The notes under the pieces: generated by a model
What the model was told of the DNA's origin: nothing
The model's database searches: none
What the model saw: only the letters and a program-made list of their open reading frames with translations
Assembly: GCF_014279895.1 (NCBI RefSeq)
Contig: NZ_CP047954.1
Location: 1,736,001-1,800,000, forward strand
Direction: 5' to 3'
Origin: Synechococcus sp. M16.1
Lineage (GTDB): Bacteria > Cyanobacteriota > Cyanobacteriia > PCC-6307 > Cyanobiaceae
DNA length: 64,000 nt
Shown: positions 7,626 to 16,230 of the stretch, in pieces
Numbering within the stretch: the stretch's first letter is position 1
How the letters are laid out: each line of letters begins with the position of its first letter
Translations under genes and position numbers: made by a program

Positions 7626-8716
7626 CTAACCAAGCCGAAGAGAAGAACTATCCCGAGGGTTGCTAGCGACGTAATGACCAGTCGTCGCGCTCGAAGAGTG
7701 TCCGGGCGTCGCTTGGAGAGTAAAAACATCAACTCCACGCTGAACGGCGTGCGTCGCATGGCTGTGCCTTAGCTGGTGCGGGTGGGGTGGACGTGGAATC
7801 CAGCGGCTCGTCCCCACTTCCGGCAGACATCTCCGATGGCTTGCCGCGTGAGGTGTCCCTTTCCGCGGGGGCTAGGGAATACATAAGCCTCAGCTTCGCC
7901 GCGGCCCAAGCCCTCGAATAAAGCCAGCGTGTCGCTTGAAACGCGGACCACTCGGCGCTTGGATCCTTTGCCGAAAAGGTGGATTTGGCCTCCGTCATCG
8001 AGAACCTCGATGTCCTCCCAACGAATAGATGCGATCTCAGAGACCCTGCAACCAAGAAGGTATGAACATCTGATTAAGGCGTAATCACGCTTGGCATTGC
8101 GGTCGAGATGAGCTGCCCTGGCGATGGTTGCCATCAATAACCCGAACTGCTCTTCACTGAGCGGCCTGGTGCTCTTCTCAGCGTGGAGAAGCGATCGAGG
8201 CGGCATCGGGTTACGCGGCACCCCTGTAACCGCTGAGCGGCTTGGTTCAGCCGCCCATCGGTACAGGGAGCTGATGGCAGCGATCCTGCGGTTAAACGTC
8301 CGGGGCTTCATGAGTCCGGCCTCGACTTGTTCCCGCAGTTGGGACACCCAGTCCTGACAGAACGCCGCGTTGATCTCGCGTAGATGCAGGTGTGGGTGGT
8401 GGCGATCCCGCCAACGCGTGAACTCGCGGATCTCGAAGCGGTAGCCGTCTTGTGTCGCCTTGCTGCCGGTGCGGCTGCACTGGCTAATGAACCTCTTGAT
8501 CAGCAGAGCGTCGCCCCAAAGGACGGCACCTGCTTCTGCGGCATCAAATAGTCGGGAGACGTATGCGAGCGCCTCTGCCTTATCCATGCCGCCCAAGACG
8601 GGCGGCAGTGGTTTGCGTGCAGATTTGCGTGAAAGACCATCTGGAGCCTCCGTCTTAATTTCGGAGATCTCAGTGGTGGGAATGGTTGAGGGGGCCTTCC
8701 AGCCCCCGCGAGTCAT
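7626..8716 (-). pseudogene. Tyrosine recombinase (XerC/D-type integrase), frameshifted
   Basis: The first 315 codons (from 8716) encode a SAM-like core-binding domain (residues about 40-160, with FTRWRDRHHPHLHLREINA) and the start of the catalytic domain, with Arg I in LLGCRVSEIASIRWEDIE and KGSKRRVV. Near 7770-7795 the frame breaks after FHVHP. The neighbouring frame carries on HQLRHSHATHAVQRGVDVF, GHSSSATTGHYVA and the end SSSLRLG, supplying HxLRH, GH and the Tyr nucleophile. One slip therefore separates the catalytic residues, so it is inactive unless a programmed shift exists. The first codons (MTRGGWKAP) lie in a strong hairpin at 8690-8707 next to the tmRNA gene, so the true start may be further in. 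Confidence 0.85.
8690..8707. terminator. GC hairpin at the tmRNA/recombinase junction
   Basis: gggggc at 8690-8695 pairs with gccccc at 8702-8707 around a 6-base loop. It lies just beyond the minus-strand end of the tmRNA coding piece and inside the first codons of the recombinase frame. It may terminate or protect ssrA transcripts. There is no long T tract. Confidence 0.35.
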
Positions 8717-8962
8717 TTGGGTGATAAGGCTGACCTCACCCCATCTCCCTTAAAGGGTCAGGCAGCAACAGGGGCTGCTTGACGGGAGAAACGAACGATG
8801 TTGTTCGCAGTTACGGGTTTGCTCTCACCGAGCAGGCTTCAGTCACCCTCCTCATGCCCCGTCGAAACCATTGCAGCCCCGTGAGGGGGAATGGAGCTGA
8901 GCGGAATCGAACCGCTGTCCGAAACACTGGTGTGGATCACCTAGTCCGACGAAGCCGGACCC
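8715..8962 (-). ncRNA. ssrA: Two-piece (circularly permuted) tmRNA
   Basis: On the minus strand the acceptor piece comes first. It has a T arm (gcggttcgattccgc) and an acceptor strand CAGCTCC+A ending at 8892. A spacer of about 11 bases follows, then the coding piece begins at 8880 with GGGGCTGCAATGGTTTCGAC. GGGGCTG pairs with CAGCTCC. The tag frame 8808-8758 encodes ANNIVRFSRQAAPVAA then TGA, ending AA as proteolysis tags do. Stems CCCTTTAAGGG and GGGTGA/TCACCC follow the tag. CCA is not encoded. This is the known picocyanobacterial permuted form, which rescues stalled ribosomes after processing into two RNAs. The outer ends (8715 and 8962; possibly to 8976, where ctgtcattctgacag forms a hairpin) are estimates. 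Confidence 0.93.
8758..8808 (-). other. tmRNA proteolysis-tag reading frame
   Basis: Resume codon GCG (Ala) at 8808-8806, then 15 more sense codons giving ANNIVRFSRQAAPVAA, and TGA at 8760-8758. The C-terminal Ala-Ala fits recognition by ClpXP-type proteases. Confidence 0.9.
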
Positions 8963-8978
8963 TGTCATTCTGACAGGA

Positions 8979-10145
8979 GTGGTGGCCTGGAGCACAACGC
9001 CCTTGGGTCGAATCAACCGGCTATCCGCCGTGGCCGTTGTGCCACAAGGCCTGGAAGCAGCCGCTGGCGACGAACTCAGCACCCTTGGAGCCCATGCCGT
9101 GAGACCCGGCAGGCGTGCCGTCAGCTTCCAGGCAGACATGGCCTGCCTCTACCGGCTGCACCTGCAGGCTCGACTGCCCTTCCGGCTGCTGCGCCAGGTG
9201 GCGCGCTTCCCCTGCCAAGGCCGGGACGACCTCTATGACGGCATCCGCGAAGCGCTCGACTGGGAGCGCTGGCTGCATCCCTCGATGAGCTTCCGGGTGG
9301 ATGTGACTGGAACAGCACCAGGACTGAACCACAGCCATTTCACGGCGTTGCAGGTCAAAAACGCCCTTGTGGACGCACAACGGGATCTCTGGGGCGAGCG
9401 ATCCTCGATTGATCTCGACGACCCCGATCTCTCCCTGCACCTGCACCTCGGCCGCGGGGAAGCCCAGCTGAGCCTCGATGGCAGTGGCGGCAGCCTGCAC
9501 CGTCGTGGCTACAGGGCCGCCATGGGTGCGGCACCGTTGAAGGAAAATCTGGCGGCCGGGCTGATCCGCCTGACGGGCTGGGATGGGAACCAACCCCTCG
9601 TGGACCCCTGCTGCGGTTCAGGAGTTCTCCTGATCGAAGCGGCCCTGGCCGCCTTGCAGCAGGCCCCGGGGTTGGAGCGCCGCTTTGCCCTCGAAGGATG
9701 GGCCGATTTCCAGCCGGAGCTCTGGGACAGAGAAGCTGATCGCGCCCGGCAACGGCGCAGGGGGGACCTCACCCTTCCGCCGCTCCTAGGGATTGAAGCG
9801 GATCCCGCCATTGCCGATCAGGCCCGGGCCAATGTGGGCGCCGCTGGGCTGAGTGGAGTCATCCGCATCTGCACGGGCACGTTCAGCGATCAACCCCTCC
9901 CGGAGGGGCCGGGGGTGTTGGTTTGCAATCCCCCTTACGGTCAACGGATCGGCGATGAAGCGGAGCTGGAGGCGTTGTATCGAGAGCTTGGCAACTACGC
10001 CAAAGGCCAGGCCAGGGGTTGGAAGCTCTGGCTGCTCAGTGGAAATCGCAACCTGACGGGAGCCCTGCGTCTGAAGGCCGAGCAACGGATTCCCGTGAGC
10101 AACGGCGGCATTGACTGCCGCTGGCTGCACTACGACATCCGCTGA
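8979..10145 (+). CDS. THUMP-domain class I SAM rRNA methyltransferase (RlmL/YcbY N-half-like)
   Basis: An N-terminal THUMP RNA-binding region (residues about 10-165) precedes a Rossmann methyltransferase domain with motif I DPCCGSGVLLIEAAL (about residue 208) and the catalytic NPPYG at 317-321, typical of N-methylation of guanine or adenine. E. coli RlmL modifies G2445 of 23S rRNA, and this single-enzyme form (388 aa) matches its N-terminal half, so the same target is likely but not proven. GTG at 8979 is the longest start. Because it directly abuts the divergent tmRNA, TTG 9003 or GTG 9030, just before the conserved VVPQGLEA, are alternatives. Confidence 0.85.
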   Translation: MVAWSTTPLGRINRLSAVAVVPQGLEAAAGDELSTLGAHAVRPGRRAVSFQADMACLYRLHLQARLPFRLLRQVARFPCQGRDDLYDGIREALDWERWLHPSMSFRVDVTGTAPGLNHSHFTALQVKNALVDAQRDLWGERSSIDLDDPDLSLHLHLGRGEAQLSLDGSGGSLHRRGYRAAMGAAPLKENLAAGLIRLTGWDGNQPLVDPCCGSGVLLIEAALAALQQAPGLERRFALEGWADFQPELWDREADRARQRRRGDLTLPPLLGIEADPAIADQARANVGAAGLSGVIRICTGTFSDQPLPEGPGVLVCNPPYGQRIGDEAELEALYRELGNYAKGQARGWKLWLLSGNRNLTGALRLKAEQRIPVSNGGIDCRWLHYDIR

Positions 10146-10532
10146 TCAGACCCGGCCCATCACTGCCCGTACCGTTTTCATCAGTCCCTCCAACGTCTGA
10201 GGCAGGAAGGGGCCCTTCAGCACCTGGCCGCCAATGCGCAAGCTGATGCCCGCCAGCACCAGGTTGGCCACCGCGAGGCTCAACAGTGCGCGCATCCAAT
10301 CCAGATCCCACTGGGCCTGAATCCAAAGCAGCAACGACGCTTCGCCCGCCATCAAGGCCAGGAACATGGCCGTGCCTCCGATGGCGAGGAACAAGCCACC
10401 GCTGATCAGTCGGCGTTTTTCCCGATCCACTTCCTGCAGGGCAATCCGCACGTGCAGATCCATCACGGACGCCGCCAGTGCGGTCACCCGAGCTGCCGCT
10501 CCAAATCCGCGGGGTGAGTTCTGATCGGCCAT
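10146..10532 (-). CDS. DUF1469 / phage-holin-3_6-like membrane protein
   Basis: 128 residues. A soluble helical N-terminus (AAARVTALAASVMDLHVRIA) is followed by two membrane helices, at about residues 44-66 (GGLFLAIGGTAMFLALMAG) and 76-98. Length and layout fit the DUF1469 'holin superfamily III' proteins, which in chromosomes are not lysis genes. It overlaps the stop of the DUF883-like gene upstream by one base (TGATG), so the pair is probably translated together. Function unknown. Confidence 0.65.
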   Translation of the reverse strand: MADQNSPRGFGAAARVTALAASVMDLHVRIALQEVDREKRRLISGGLFLAIGGTAMFLALMAGEASLLLWIQAQWDLDWMRALLSLAVANLVLAGISLRIGGQVLKGPFLPQTLEGLMKTVRAVMGRV

Positions 10533-10954
10533 CAGGAACGGCGCCCCCCGCGAAGCATGCTGCCCAGCAGCAACCCAACACCAAGGGCAACACCCACAGC
10601 CAGCAGCGGTCGCTGGCGCACAGGCGCCTCGATCTTCGGCCGCAGGGTGCTGTTCAACTCATCCAGCAACTGTTCCAGTTGCTCTTCGAGGGGATCAAGG
10701 CTGTCAGCCCAGTCGCGGCTGCGATCACCGGCGCTATGGAAAAGCTCCTCCAGTTGCTCCCGAACCCCTTGGGGCGTCAGGCCTGTGTTCTGTTCAATCA
10801 AACGAACCAACTCATCCACACTCCCCCGGGTGGCTTCAAGGGTGTGCTCAGCAAGATCCGGCCAGCGCTCCTGGATCGTCGGCAGCAGGCTTTCAAAGCG
10901 CTCACGGAAGTGGTGCTCGAATCTGCCGTTGGACTGCGGCGATGGCGAGGCCAT
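10532..10954 (-). CDS. DUF883/YqjD-like helical membrane-anchored protein
   Basis: 140 residues. A long charged helix (residues 10-105, heptad-like LEEQLEQLLDELN) leads to a C-terminal membrane helix with a glycine pattern (LLAVGVALGVGLLLGSMLRGG). This is the layout of ElaB/YqjD/DUF883 proteins, which anchor to the inner membrane. Forms a two-gene operon with the DUF1469-like gene. Assignment is by architecture, not strong identity. Confidence 0.6.
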   Translation of the reverse strand: MASPSPQSNGRFEHHFRERFESLLPTIQERWPDLAEHTLEATRGSVDELVRLIEQNTGLTPQGVREQLEELFHSAGDRSRDWADSLDPLEEQLEQLLDELNSTLRPKIEAPVRQRPLLAVGVALGVGLLLGSMLRGGRRS

Positions 10955-11013
10955 GAAGACCGTTGGCAGGACGCTTTAGAAGAGTAGGGAGACTGAAGGC
11001 TGAGGGAAAGTCT

Positions 11014-11370
11014 TTGCCGCGATACGCCCTACTGCGTCACACCGGAGCACCGGACGACCACAGCGGATGCCATATCGATCTGCTGCTGGAGGACGGGGAC
11101 AGCTGCCGAACCTGGCGACTGGCCACAGTGCCGCAGCTCAACGCTGCAGCCCAACCAGCGGTTCCCCTGCCTGCCCATCGAAAGATCTGGCTGGAACCCC
11201 GCAGTGCTGCCGTTTCGGGCAATCGGGGCTGGGCCGAACGCATCCATGCCGGCAGCTACTGCGGAGTGCTCCCCAACGCCACGGATGCAGACGTCACCCT
11301 GCAGCTCGAAGGCGACCTCCAGGGCTGCCTGCGCATCACATCCGGGCGCTGCTTTTTATCGAACCCTTGA
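11014..11370 (+). CDS. LigD N-terminal (3'-phosphoesterase)-like single-domain protein
   Basis: The product reads PRYALLRHTGAPDDHSGCHI, then DLLLEDGDSCRTWRL, HRKIWLEPR and AVSGNRGWAERIHAGSY. This matches the stand-alone 'DNA polymerase ligase N-terminal' family (LRH…HWDLLLE…LRTWRL…VSGgRG), related to the 3'-phosphoesterase domain of ligase D that trims 3' ends. The His/Asp block (HIDLLLE) is present; catalytic competence is not established. No ligase or Ku gene is adjacent. I prefer the TTG at 11014 just before PRYALLRH. The ATG at 10963 would begin nine bases from the divergent gene's start and add a basic, unconserved-looking leader. Confidence 0.65.
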   Translation: MPRYALLRHTGAPDDHSGCHIDLLLEDGDSCRTWRLATVPQLNAAAQPAVPLPAHRKIWLEPRSAAVSGNRGWAERIHAGSYCGVLPNATDADVTLQLEGDLQGCLRITSGRCFLSNP

Positions 11371-11420
11371 GCTTTTCGTGGGTTCCGCTAGTTTCTACTC
11401 GCTGACAGCCCCAGATCCTG

Positions 11421-14400
11421 TTGGTTCATATCAATCAGGTTGGGCTGACGCACTTCAAGTCGTTCGGTGGAGCGATGACGATCCCTCTCGAGGAGGGATT
11501 CACCGTCGTGACCGGACCCAATGGCTCCGGCAAAAGCAACATTCTTGATGGCGTTCTGTTCTGTCTGGGCCTGGCCACCAGCCGTGGCATGCGGGCTGAC
11601 CGCCTGCCGGACCTGGTCAACAGCGGCATGCTCAAGGCCGGTAAGGCTGCTGAAACAACCGTCAGCGTCCGCTTTGACCTGAGCGACTGGACACCCGATA
11701 CCGCCGAGGAAGGCCTGGAGGCACCAGCGGAGGGACCCTGGATTCAGCCGGGACAAACGGAATGGACGGTGACCCGCAAACTGCGGGTGATGCCGGGGGG
11801 CTCCTACAGCTCCAGCTACAGCGCCGACGGGGTGCCCTGCAACCTGCAGCAGCTTCAGACCCAGCTGCGCCGCCTTCGGATTGATCCCGAGGGCAGCAAC
11901 GTGGTGATGCAAGGGGACGTCACCCGCATCGTCTCGATGAGCAACCGCGACCGCCGCGGCCTGATCGATGAACTGGCTGGTGTTGCCCTGTTCGACACCC
12001 GGATCGAACAGACCCGCCGCAAGCTCGATGACGTGCAGGAGCGTCAGGAGCGCTGCCGGATCATCGAGCAGGAACTGCTGGCCAGTCGCCAACGGCTGGA
12101 GAAGGACTGCGCCAAGGCCCGGCAATACCAGGACTTGCGGGAACGGCTGCAACTTGGACGCCGCCAGGAAATGGTGCTGGCCTACGAAGCCGCCCAGCAG
12201 GCCCTCAAGGATCTGGCCACGCGCCAACAGGCGCTGGAAGCCCAGGAACATAGAGACGCCGCGGCCATCGCCAGCGGCCGGGAGCAGCTGAACAAGGCTG
12301 TTGCCGAACTGGACCTTCTCCAGGAGCAGGTGAAAGCCCTGGGGGAAGACCAACTGCTGGCCGTTCAGGCGGAACTGGCTGGCCTCGACACCAGCAGCCG
12401 CGAACTGGAGCGCCAGGCCAGCCTCCACCAGGACGAAGGCCAGAAACTGCAGGCGCAGCGCCAGGACCTCGCCACCCGTCGCCAGCAGTGGCAGCTGCAA
12501 TCACGGGAGCTGGAACGCGATCCCCATCAGGACGCCCTCAGCACCGCCGAAGACAACTGCCGGGCCGCTGAAGCCGCTGTGGAGATGTCCCGCCGCCGGC
12601 TGGCGGATGTGGCGGGCCGCTCCGGCGCCTGGGTGGAGGAACAAAAGCGCCGCAGCGGTCGCCGGCAGGAGTTGCAAAGCAGCGTCGCTCCCTTACTGGA
12701 GGAGCAGCAGCAGTTGCAGGAACGGCTGCGCCAGGAACGGGAACGGCTGGAAGAGCTCACCCAAGAGCAGCACCAGGACGGAGCCGACGGCGACGCCGTG
12801 CAGCAACAGCTCGCAACCCTGGAGGAGACCTGGCAAACCCTGCTGCAAGCCATTGCCGACGGCAAGCAGGAGCTCCAGCAGACCGCCGAGTCGCTGGCCA
12901 TCCAACAGCGCACCCGCAGCCGGCTGGAGCAGGAGCAGACCCGCTTGGAACGGGAGATCGCTCGGCTGGAGAGCCGGCGGGATGCCCTTCAGGAAAGCCG
13001 CGGCACCGGAGCCCTGCGCCTGCTGCTGGAGGCCGGCCTCGATGGCATCCACGGCCCTGTGGCCCAGCTGGGAGAGGTGGAGGATCGCCATCGCCTCGCC
13101 CTGGAAGTGGCCGCGGGGGCCCGTCTCGGCCAGGTGGTGGTCGACGACGACCGCATCGCCGCCCGCGCCATCGAACTACTCAAGAGCCGCCGTGCCGGAC
13201 GGCTCACCTTCCTGCCCCTGAACAAGATCCGCGCGCCAGGAGGCGGAGGCTCTTCAGCCGCCTTTGCCCGAGGTGCACGCCCCGGTGGGGACAGCGGTGC
13301 CGGCCTGATCGGCCGGGCCGTGGAACTGGTGCGCTTCGAACCGGTCTATGACCAGGTGTTTGCCTACGTCTTCGGCGACACCCTTGTGTTCTCCGACCTG
13401 GCCAGCGCCCGTCAACAACTGGGCCGCTCCAGGGCGGTGACCCTGGATGGGGAGCTGCTGGAGAAGAGCGGCGCCATGACTGGCGGCAGCTTCTCCCAGC
13501 GCAGCAGCAGCCTCAGCTTCGGCCGCAGCAGCGATCAGGACGAAGCTGAACCCCTGCGGCGGCGCCTGCTGGAACTGGGGGAATCCCTGGTGGCCTGCCG
13601 GCGGGAGGAGTCGAAGCTGGCCCAACTGATCGAACAGCAGAAACCCCAGCTGCGCGAACTGGAAAAGCAACAGGCGGCCTTGATCGCCGAGCGCAATGCC
13701 GCCCGGCGCAACCACGGCCCCCTGCTCGAACGCAGCCGCCAGCGGGCCGAACGGCTCAGCAAATTGCAGCAGGACCAGACCGAGCAACAGCAGCGGCTCG
13801 AAGCCATCAGCACTGCACTCACCCCACTTACCGCGGAACTGCAGGCCTTGGATGAGGCGGAGCGCAACAGCGGCAACAACGACGATGCAGCCGCCTGGGC
13901 CCAACTTCAGACGGAACAGGAAGCCGCCGACCAAGGGCTGGAGGCGGCCCGCCGCGAGCGCGACCAGCTTCTGAATGCCCGCCGCGAGCGGCAGCTGACG
14001 ATCGAACGCCTGGGGGATCAAGAAAAGGCTCTGGCCGCCGAAGAAATCCGCCTGCAGGAGGCGGTGAAGGCCCTCGCCAGTGCCCATGGGGCCTGGCGCC
14101 AGCAGCAGAGCGACCTCCAGGAGAAGCGCAAAGAGCTCGAGCAGCAGCAGACCGACCTGCAGGAGCGCTTCGGCAGCCAGCGCCGGGCCCGGGACTCCGC
14201 GGAAGCCGAGGTGGGCCGCCAGCGTCAGGCCCTGCAGCAGGCCGAATGGAATCTGGAGCGGCTCAAGGAAGACCGCGAAGGATTGATCGAAGAACAGCGC
14301 AGCGGTGCGGTGCGCCTGCAGGAGATGGAACAGGCCCTGCCGGACCCAAGGCCGGAGATCCCGGAAGCCCTGCGGCTGGCGGGCTTGGAAGCCTTGCAGA

Positions 14401-15029
14401 CCGATCTGCAGGCCATCCAGCAACGCATGGAAGCGCTGGAGCCCGTGAACATGCTGGCGCTGGAGGAACTCGAGGCCCTCGAAGAGCGGCTCAACGAACT
14501 CAACGAACGGCTCGACGTGCTCAACAGCGAGCGGGAGGAACTGCTGCTGCGGATCGAAACCGTGGCCACCCTGCGCCAGGACGCCTTCATGGAAGCCTTC
14601 ACCGCCGTGGATGGGCATTTCCGCGAGATCTTTGCCTCGCTCTCCGATGGTGATGGCCACCTGCAACTGGAGAACCCGGAGGAGCCGTTGGAAGGTGGCC
14701 TCACCCTGGTGGCCCATCCCAAGGGCAAAACCGTGCGGCGCCTGGCCTCGATGTCGGGGGGAGAGAAATCACTCACCGCCTTGAGCTTCCTGTTCGCCCT
14801 GCAGCGCTTCCGGCCGTCACCGTTCTATGCCCTCGACGAGGTGGACAGCTTCCTCGACGGCGTCAATGTGGAGCGCCTGGCGGCTCTGATCGCCCGTCAG
14901 GCCGAGGCAGCCCAATTCATGGTGGTCAGCCACCGCCGCCCAATGATCGGCGCAGCCCAGCGCACGATCGGGGTGACCCAGGCCCGCGGCGCCCACACCC
15001 AGGTGGTGGGTTTACCGGATGCCGCCTGA
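11421..15029 (+). CDS. smc: Chromosome segregation protein SMC
   Basis: 1202 residues with complete SMC architecture. Walker A is GPNGSGKS at 32-39. Two long Gln/Glu/Arg-rich coiled coils (about 170-520 and 700-1030) flank a hinge (about 525-690, starting GIHGPVAQLGEV). The C-terminal ATPase half has the signature SMSGGEKSLTALSFLFALQ and Walker B FYALDEVDSFLDG. SMC dimers with ScpA/ScpB compact and segregate chromosomes. Start is TTG at 11421 (TTG-GTT-CAT-ATC), directly before the conserved INQVGLTHFKSFGG. A weak upstream gap of about 50 bases to the LigD-like gene suggests possible cotranscription. Confidence 0.97.
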   Translation: MVHINQVGLTHFKSFGGAMTIPLEEGFTVVTGPNGSGKSNILDGVLFCLGLATSRGMRADRLPDLVNSGMLKAGKAAETTVSVRFDLSDWTPDTAEEGLEAPAEGPWIQPGQTEWTVTRKLRVMPGGSYSSSYSADGVPCNLQQLQTQLRRLRIDPEGSNVVMQGDVTRIVSMSNRDRRGLIDELAGVALFDTRIEQTRRKLDDVQERQERCRIIEQELLASRQRLEKDCAKARQYQDLRERLQLGRRQEMVLAYEAAQQALKDLATRQQALEAQEHRDAAAIASGREQLNKAVAELDLLQEQVKALGEDQLLAVQAELAGLDTSSRELERQASLHQDEGQKLQAQRQDLATRRQQWQLQSRELERDPHQDALSTAEDNCRAAEAAVEMSRRRLADVAGRSGAWVEEQKRRSGRRQELQSSVAPLLEEQQQLQERLRQERERLEELTQEQHQDGADGDAVQQQLATLEETWQTLLQAIADGKQELQQTAESLAIQQRTRSRLEQEQTRLEREIARLESRRDALQESRGTGALRLLLEAGLDGIHGPVAQLGEVEDRHRLALEVAAGARLGQVVVDDDRIAARAIELLKSRRAGRLTFLPLNKIRAPGGGGSSAAFARGARPGGDSGAGLIGRAVELVRFEPVYDQVFAYVFGDTLVFSDLASARQQLGRSRAVTLDGELLEKSGAMTGGSFSQRSSSLSFGRSSDQDEAEPLRRRLLELGESLVACRREESKLAQLIEQQKPQLRELEKQQAALIAERNAARRNHGPLLERSRQRAERLSKLQQDQTEQQQRLEAISTALTPLTAELQALDEAERNSGNNDDAAAWAQLQTEQEAADQGLEAARRERDQLLNARRERQLTIERLGDQEKALAAEEIRLQEAVKALASAHGAWRQQQSDLQEKRKELEQQQTDLQERFGSQRRARDSAEAEVGRQRQALQQAEWNLERLKEDREGLIEEQRSGAVRLQEMEQALPDPRPEIPEALRLAGLEALQTDLQAIQQRMEALEPVNMLALEELEALEERLNELNERLDVLNSEREELLLRIETVATLRQDAFMEAFTAVDGHFREIFASLSDGDGHLQLENPEEPLEGGLTLVAHPKGKTVRRLASMSGGEKSLTALSFLFALQRFRPSPFYALDEVDSFLDGVNVERLAALIARQAEAAQFMVVSHRRPMIGAAQRTIGVTQARGAHTQVVGLPDAA

Positions 15030-15095
15030 ACGATCGGAGTTTTCGCTGTGCAATCTGAACGTGACAGGCGGAACCCCTGCGCCACAATGGTCTGA

Positions 15096-16205
15096 ATGTC
15101 CATGGCCGAGGGCCCGCGCTTGACCCCGACCCCTACCCCAAACGACGCCATCACCACTGGCGTACCCAGCGATCGCCTCTGGTTACGATCCGAACTGATG
15201 GGCACCCAGGTGATCACCCGTGACACCGGCCGCCGCCTGGGGGTGGTCGGTGAAGTGATCGTCGATATCGACCGCCGTGAAGTGGTGGCTGTGGGGCTGC
15301 GGGACAACCCCCTGACCCGTTTCCTGCCCGGCCTTCCGCGCTGGATGCCGCTGGACCGGATCCGTCAGGTGGGCGACGTGATCCTGGTGGATTCGGCCGA
15401 CTCCCTCAGCGAAAACTTCAACCCTGAGCGCTACAGCCGGGTGATCAACTGCCAGGTGATCACCGAGTCCGGTGAACAGCTGGGGCGGGTGCTCGGCTTC
15501 GCCTTCGACATCGAGACCGGCGAGCTCACCACCCTGGTGATGGGTGCCCTTGGCGTGCCCCTGCTGGGGGAAGGGGTGCTGAGCACCTGGGAAATGCCGG
15601 TGGAGGAGATCGTCAGCAGCGGGCCGGACCGGATCATTGTTTACGAGGGAGCCGAAGACAAGCTCAAACAGCTGAACAGCGGCGTTCTGGAAAAACTGGG
15701 CGTCGGTGGCCCCAGCTGGGAAGAGCAGGAGCGGGAGCGCTACCGGGTCAACCTGGTGCCCGTGGAAAATCAGCTCACCTCCGGACAACCCCAGGAGCAG
15801 GAGCAACGGCGTCTCCAGGCTTCAGAAGCCGAGCGGTTTGAGGCTGATGCAGAACTGGAATATGTGGAGCTGGAGGACCGGCGGCAGGAGTCGATGCAGC
15901 AACGCCGTTACCTCGATGAGCCCCAGAGGTACGACGAGCAGCGCTACGCCGAACCTGCCCGCTACGACGAGCGGCCGGCTGAGCGAGCACAGACCTACAA
16001 CGAGCCCGCACCCTTCGATCAGCAGCCTGCCTACGAGGAACAGCCTGCTTATGAGGAACAGCCCGCCTACGAGGAACAGCCTCCGCGGCGTGCCATGCCT
16101 GCCTCCCGCCGCGCTGTTCAGCAGTCGGGTGAACCCCTGGATGTGGAACCGATGGAGGATGCAGCGCCCCAGCGCCGGAGCCAGGATCTCGACGATCCCT
16201 GGTGA
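15096..16205 (+). CDS. PRC-barrel domain protein with Gln/Glu/Tyr-rich tail
   Basis: 369 residues. Two PRC-barrel units are visible: residues about 28-105 (LMGTQVITRDTGRRLGVVGE) and 112-190 (INCQVITESGEQLGRVLGFA). PRC barrels also occur in the photosynthetic reaction centre H subunit and in RimM. The C-terminal 150 residues are low complexity, rich in Glu/Gln/Arg/Tyr/Pro, with three tandem QPAYEE units (16023-16076). No membrane segment. Cyanobacterial members are often labelled 'photosystem reaction centre H-like', but a role is not proven. Confidence 0.8.
   Translation: MSMAEGPRLTPTPTPNDAITTGVPSDRLWLRSELMGTQVITRDTGRRLGVVGEVIVDIDRREVVAVGLRDNPLTRFLPGLPRWMPLDRIRQVGDVILVDSADSLSENFNPERYSRVINCQVITESGEQLGRVLGFAFDIETGELTTLVMGALGVPLLGEGVLSTWEMPVEEIVSSGPDRIIVYEGAEDKLKQLNSGVLEKLGVGGPSWEEQERERYRVNLVPVENQLTSGQPQEQEQRRLQASEAERFEADAELEYVELEDRRQESMQQRRYLDEPQRYDEQRYAEPARYDERPAERAQTYNEPAPFDQQPAYEEQPAYEEQPAYEEQPPRRAMPASRRAVQQSGEPLDVEPMEDAAPQRRSQDLDDPW
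16023..16076 (+). repeat. Three tandem 18-bp repeats (QPAYEE)
   Basis: Units at 16023, 16041 and 16059 are nearly identical (cagcctgcctacgaggaa and variants at two or three third positions). They encode QPAYEE three times in the tail of the PRC-barrel protein. Confidence 0.85.
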
Positions 16206-16230
16206 TCGGGGCTGAGGCGCTGAACGGTGT

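Noticed and set aside
8893-8920. A tRNA at the T-arm-like sequence
   Set aside because: The arm belongs to the tmRNA acceptor piece; no anticodon arm is present.
10036-10593. 185-codon minus-strand ORF across the DUF1469 gene
   Set aside because: Overlaps two better-supported genes in another frame; Gly/Arg-rich shadow.
11388-14717. Long minus-strand ORFs (370 and 487 codons) opposite smc
   Set aside because: They are antisense to a clear SMC gene, Gln/Leu-rich mirror images of its coiled coils in GC-rich DNA, with no domain.
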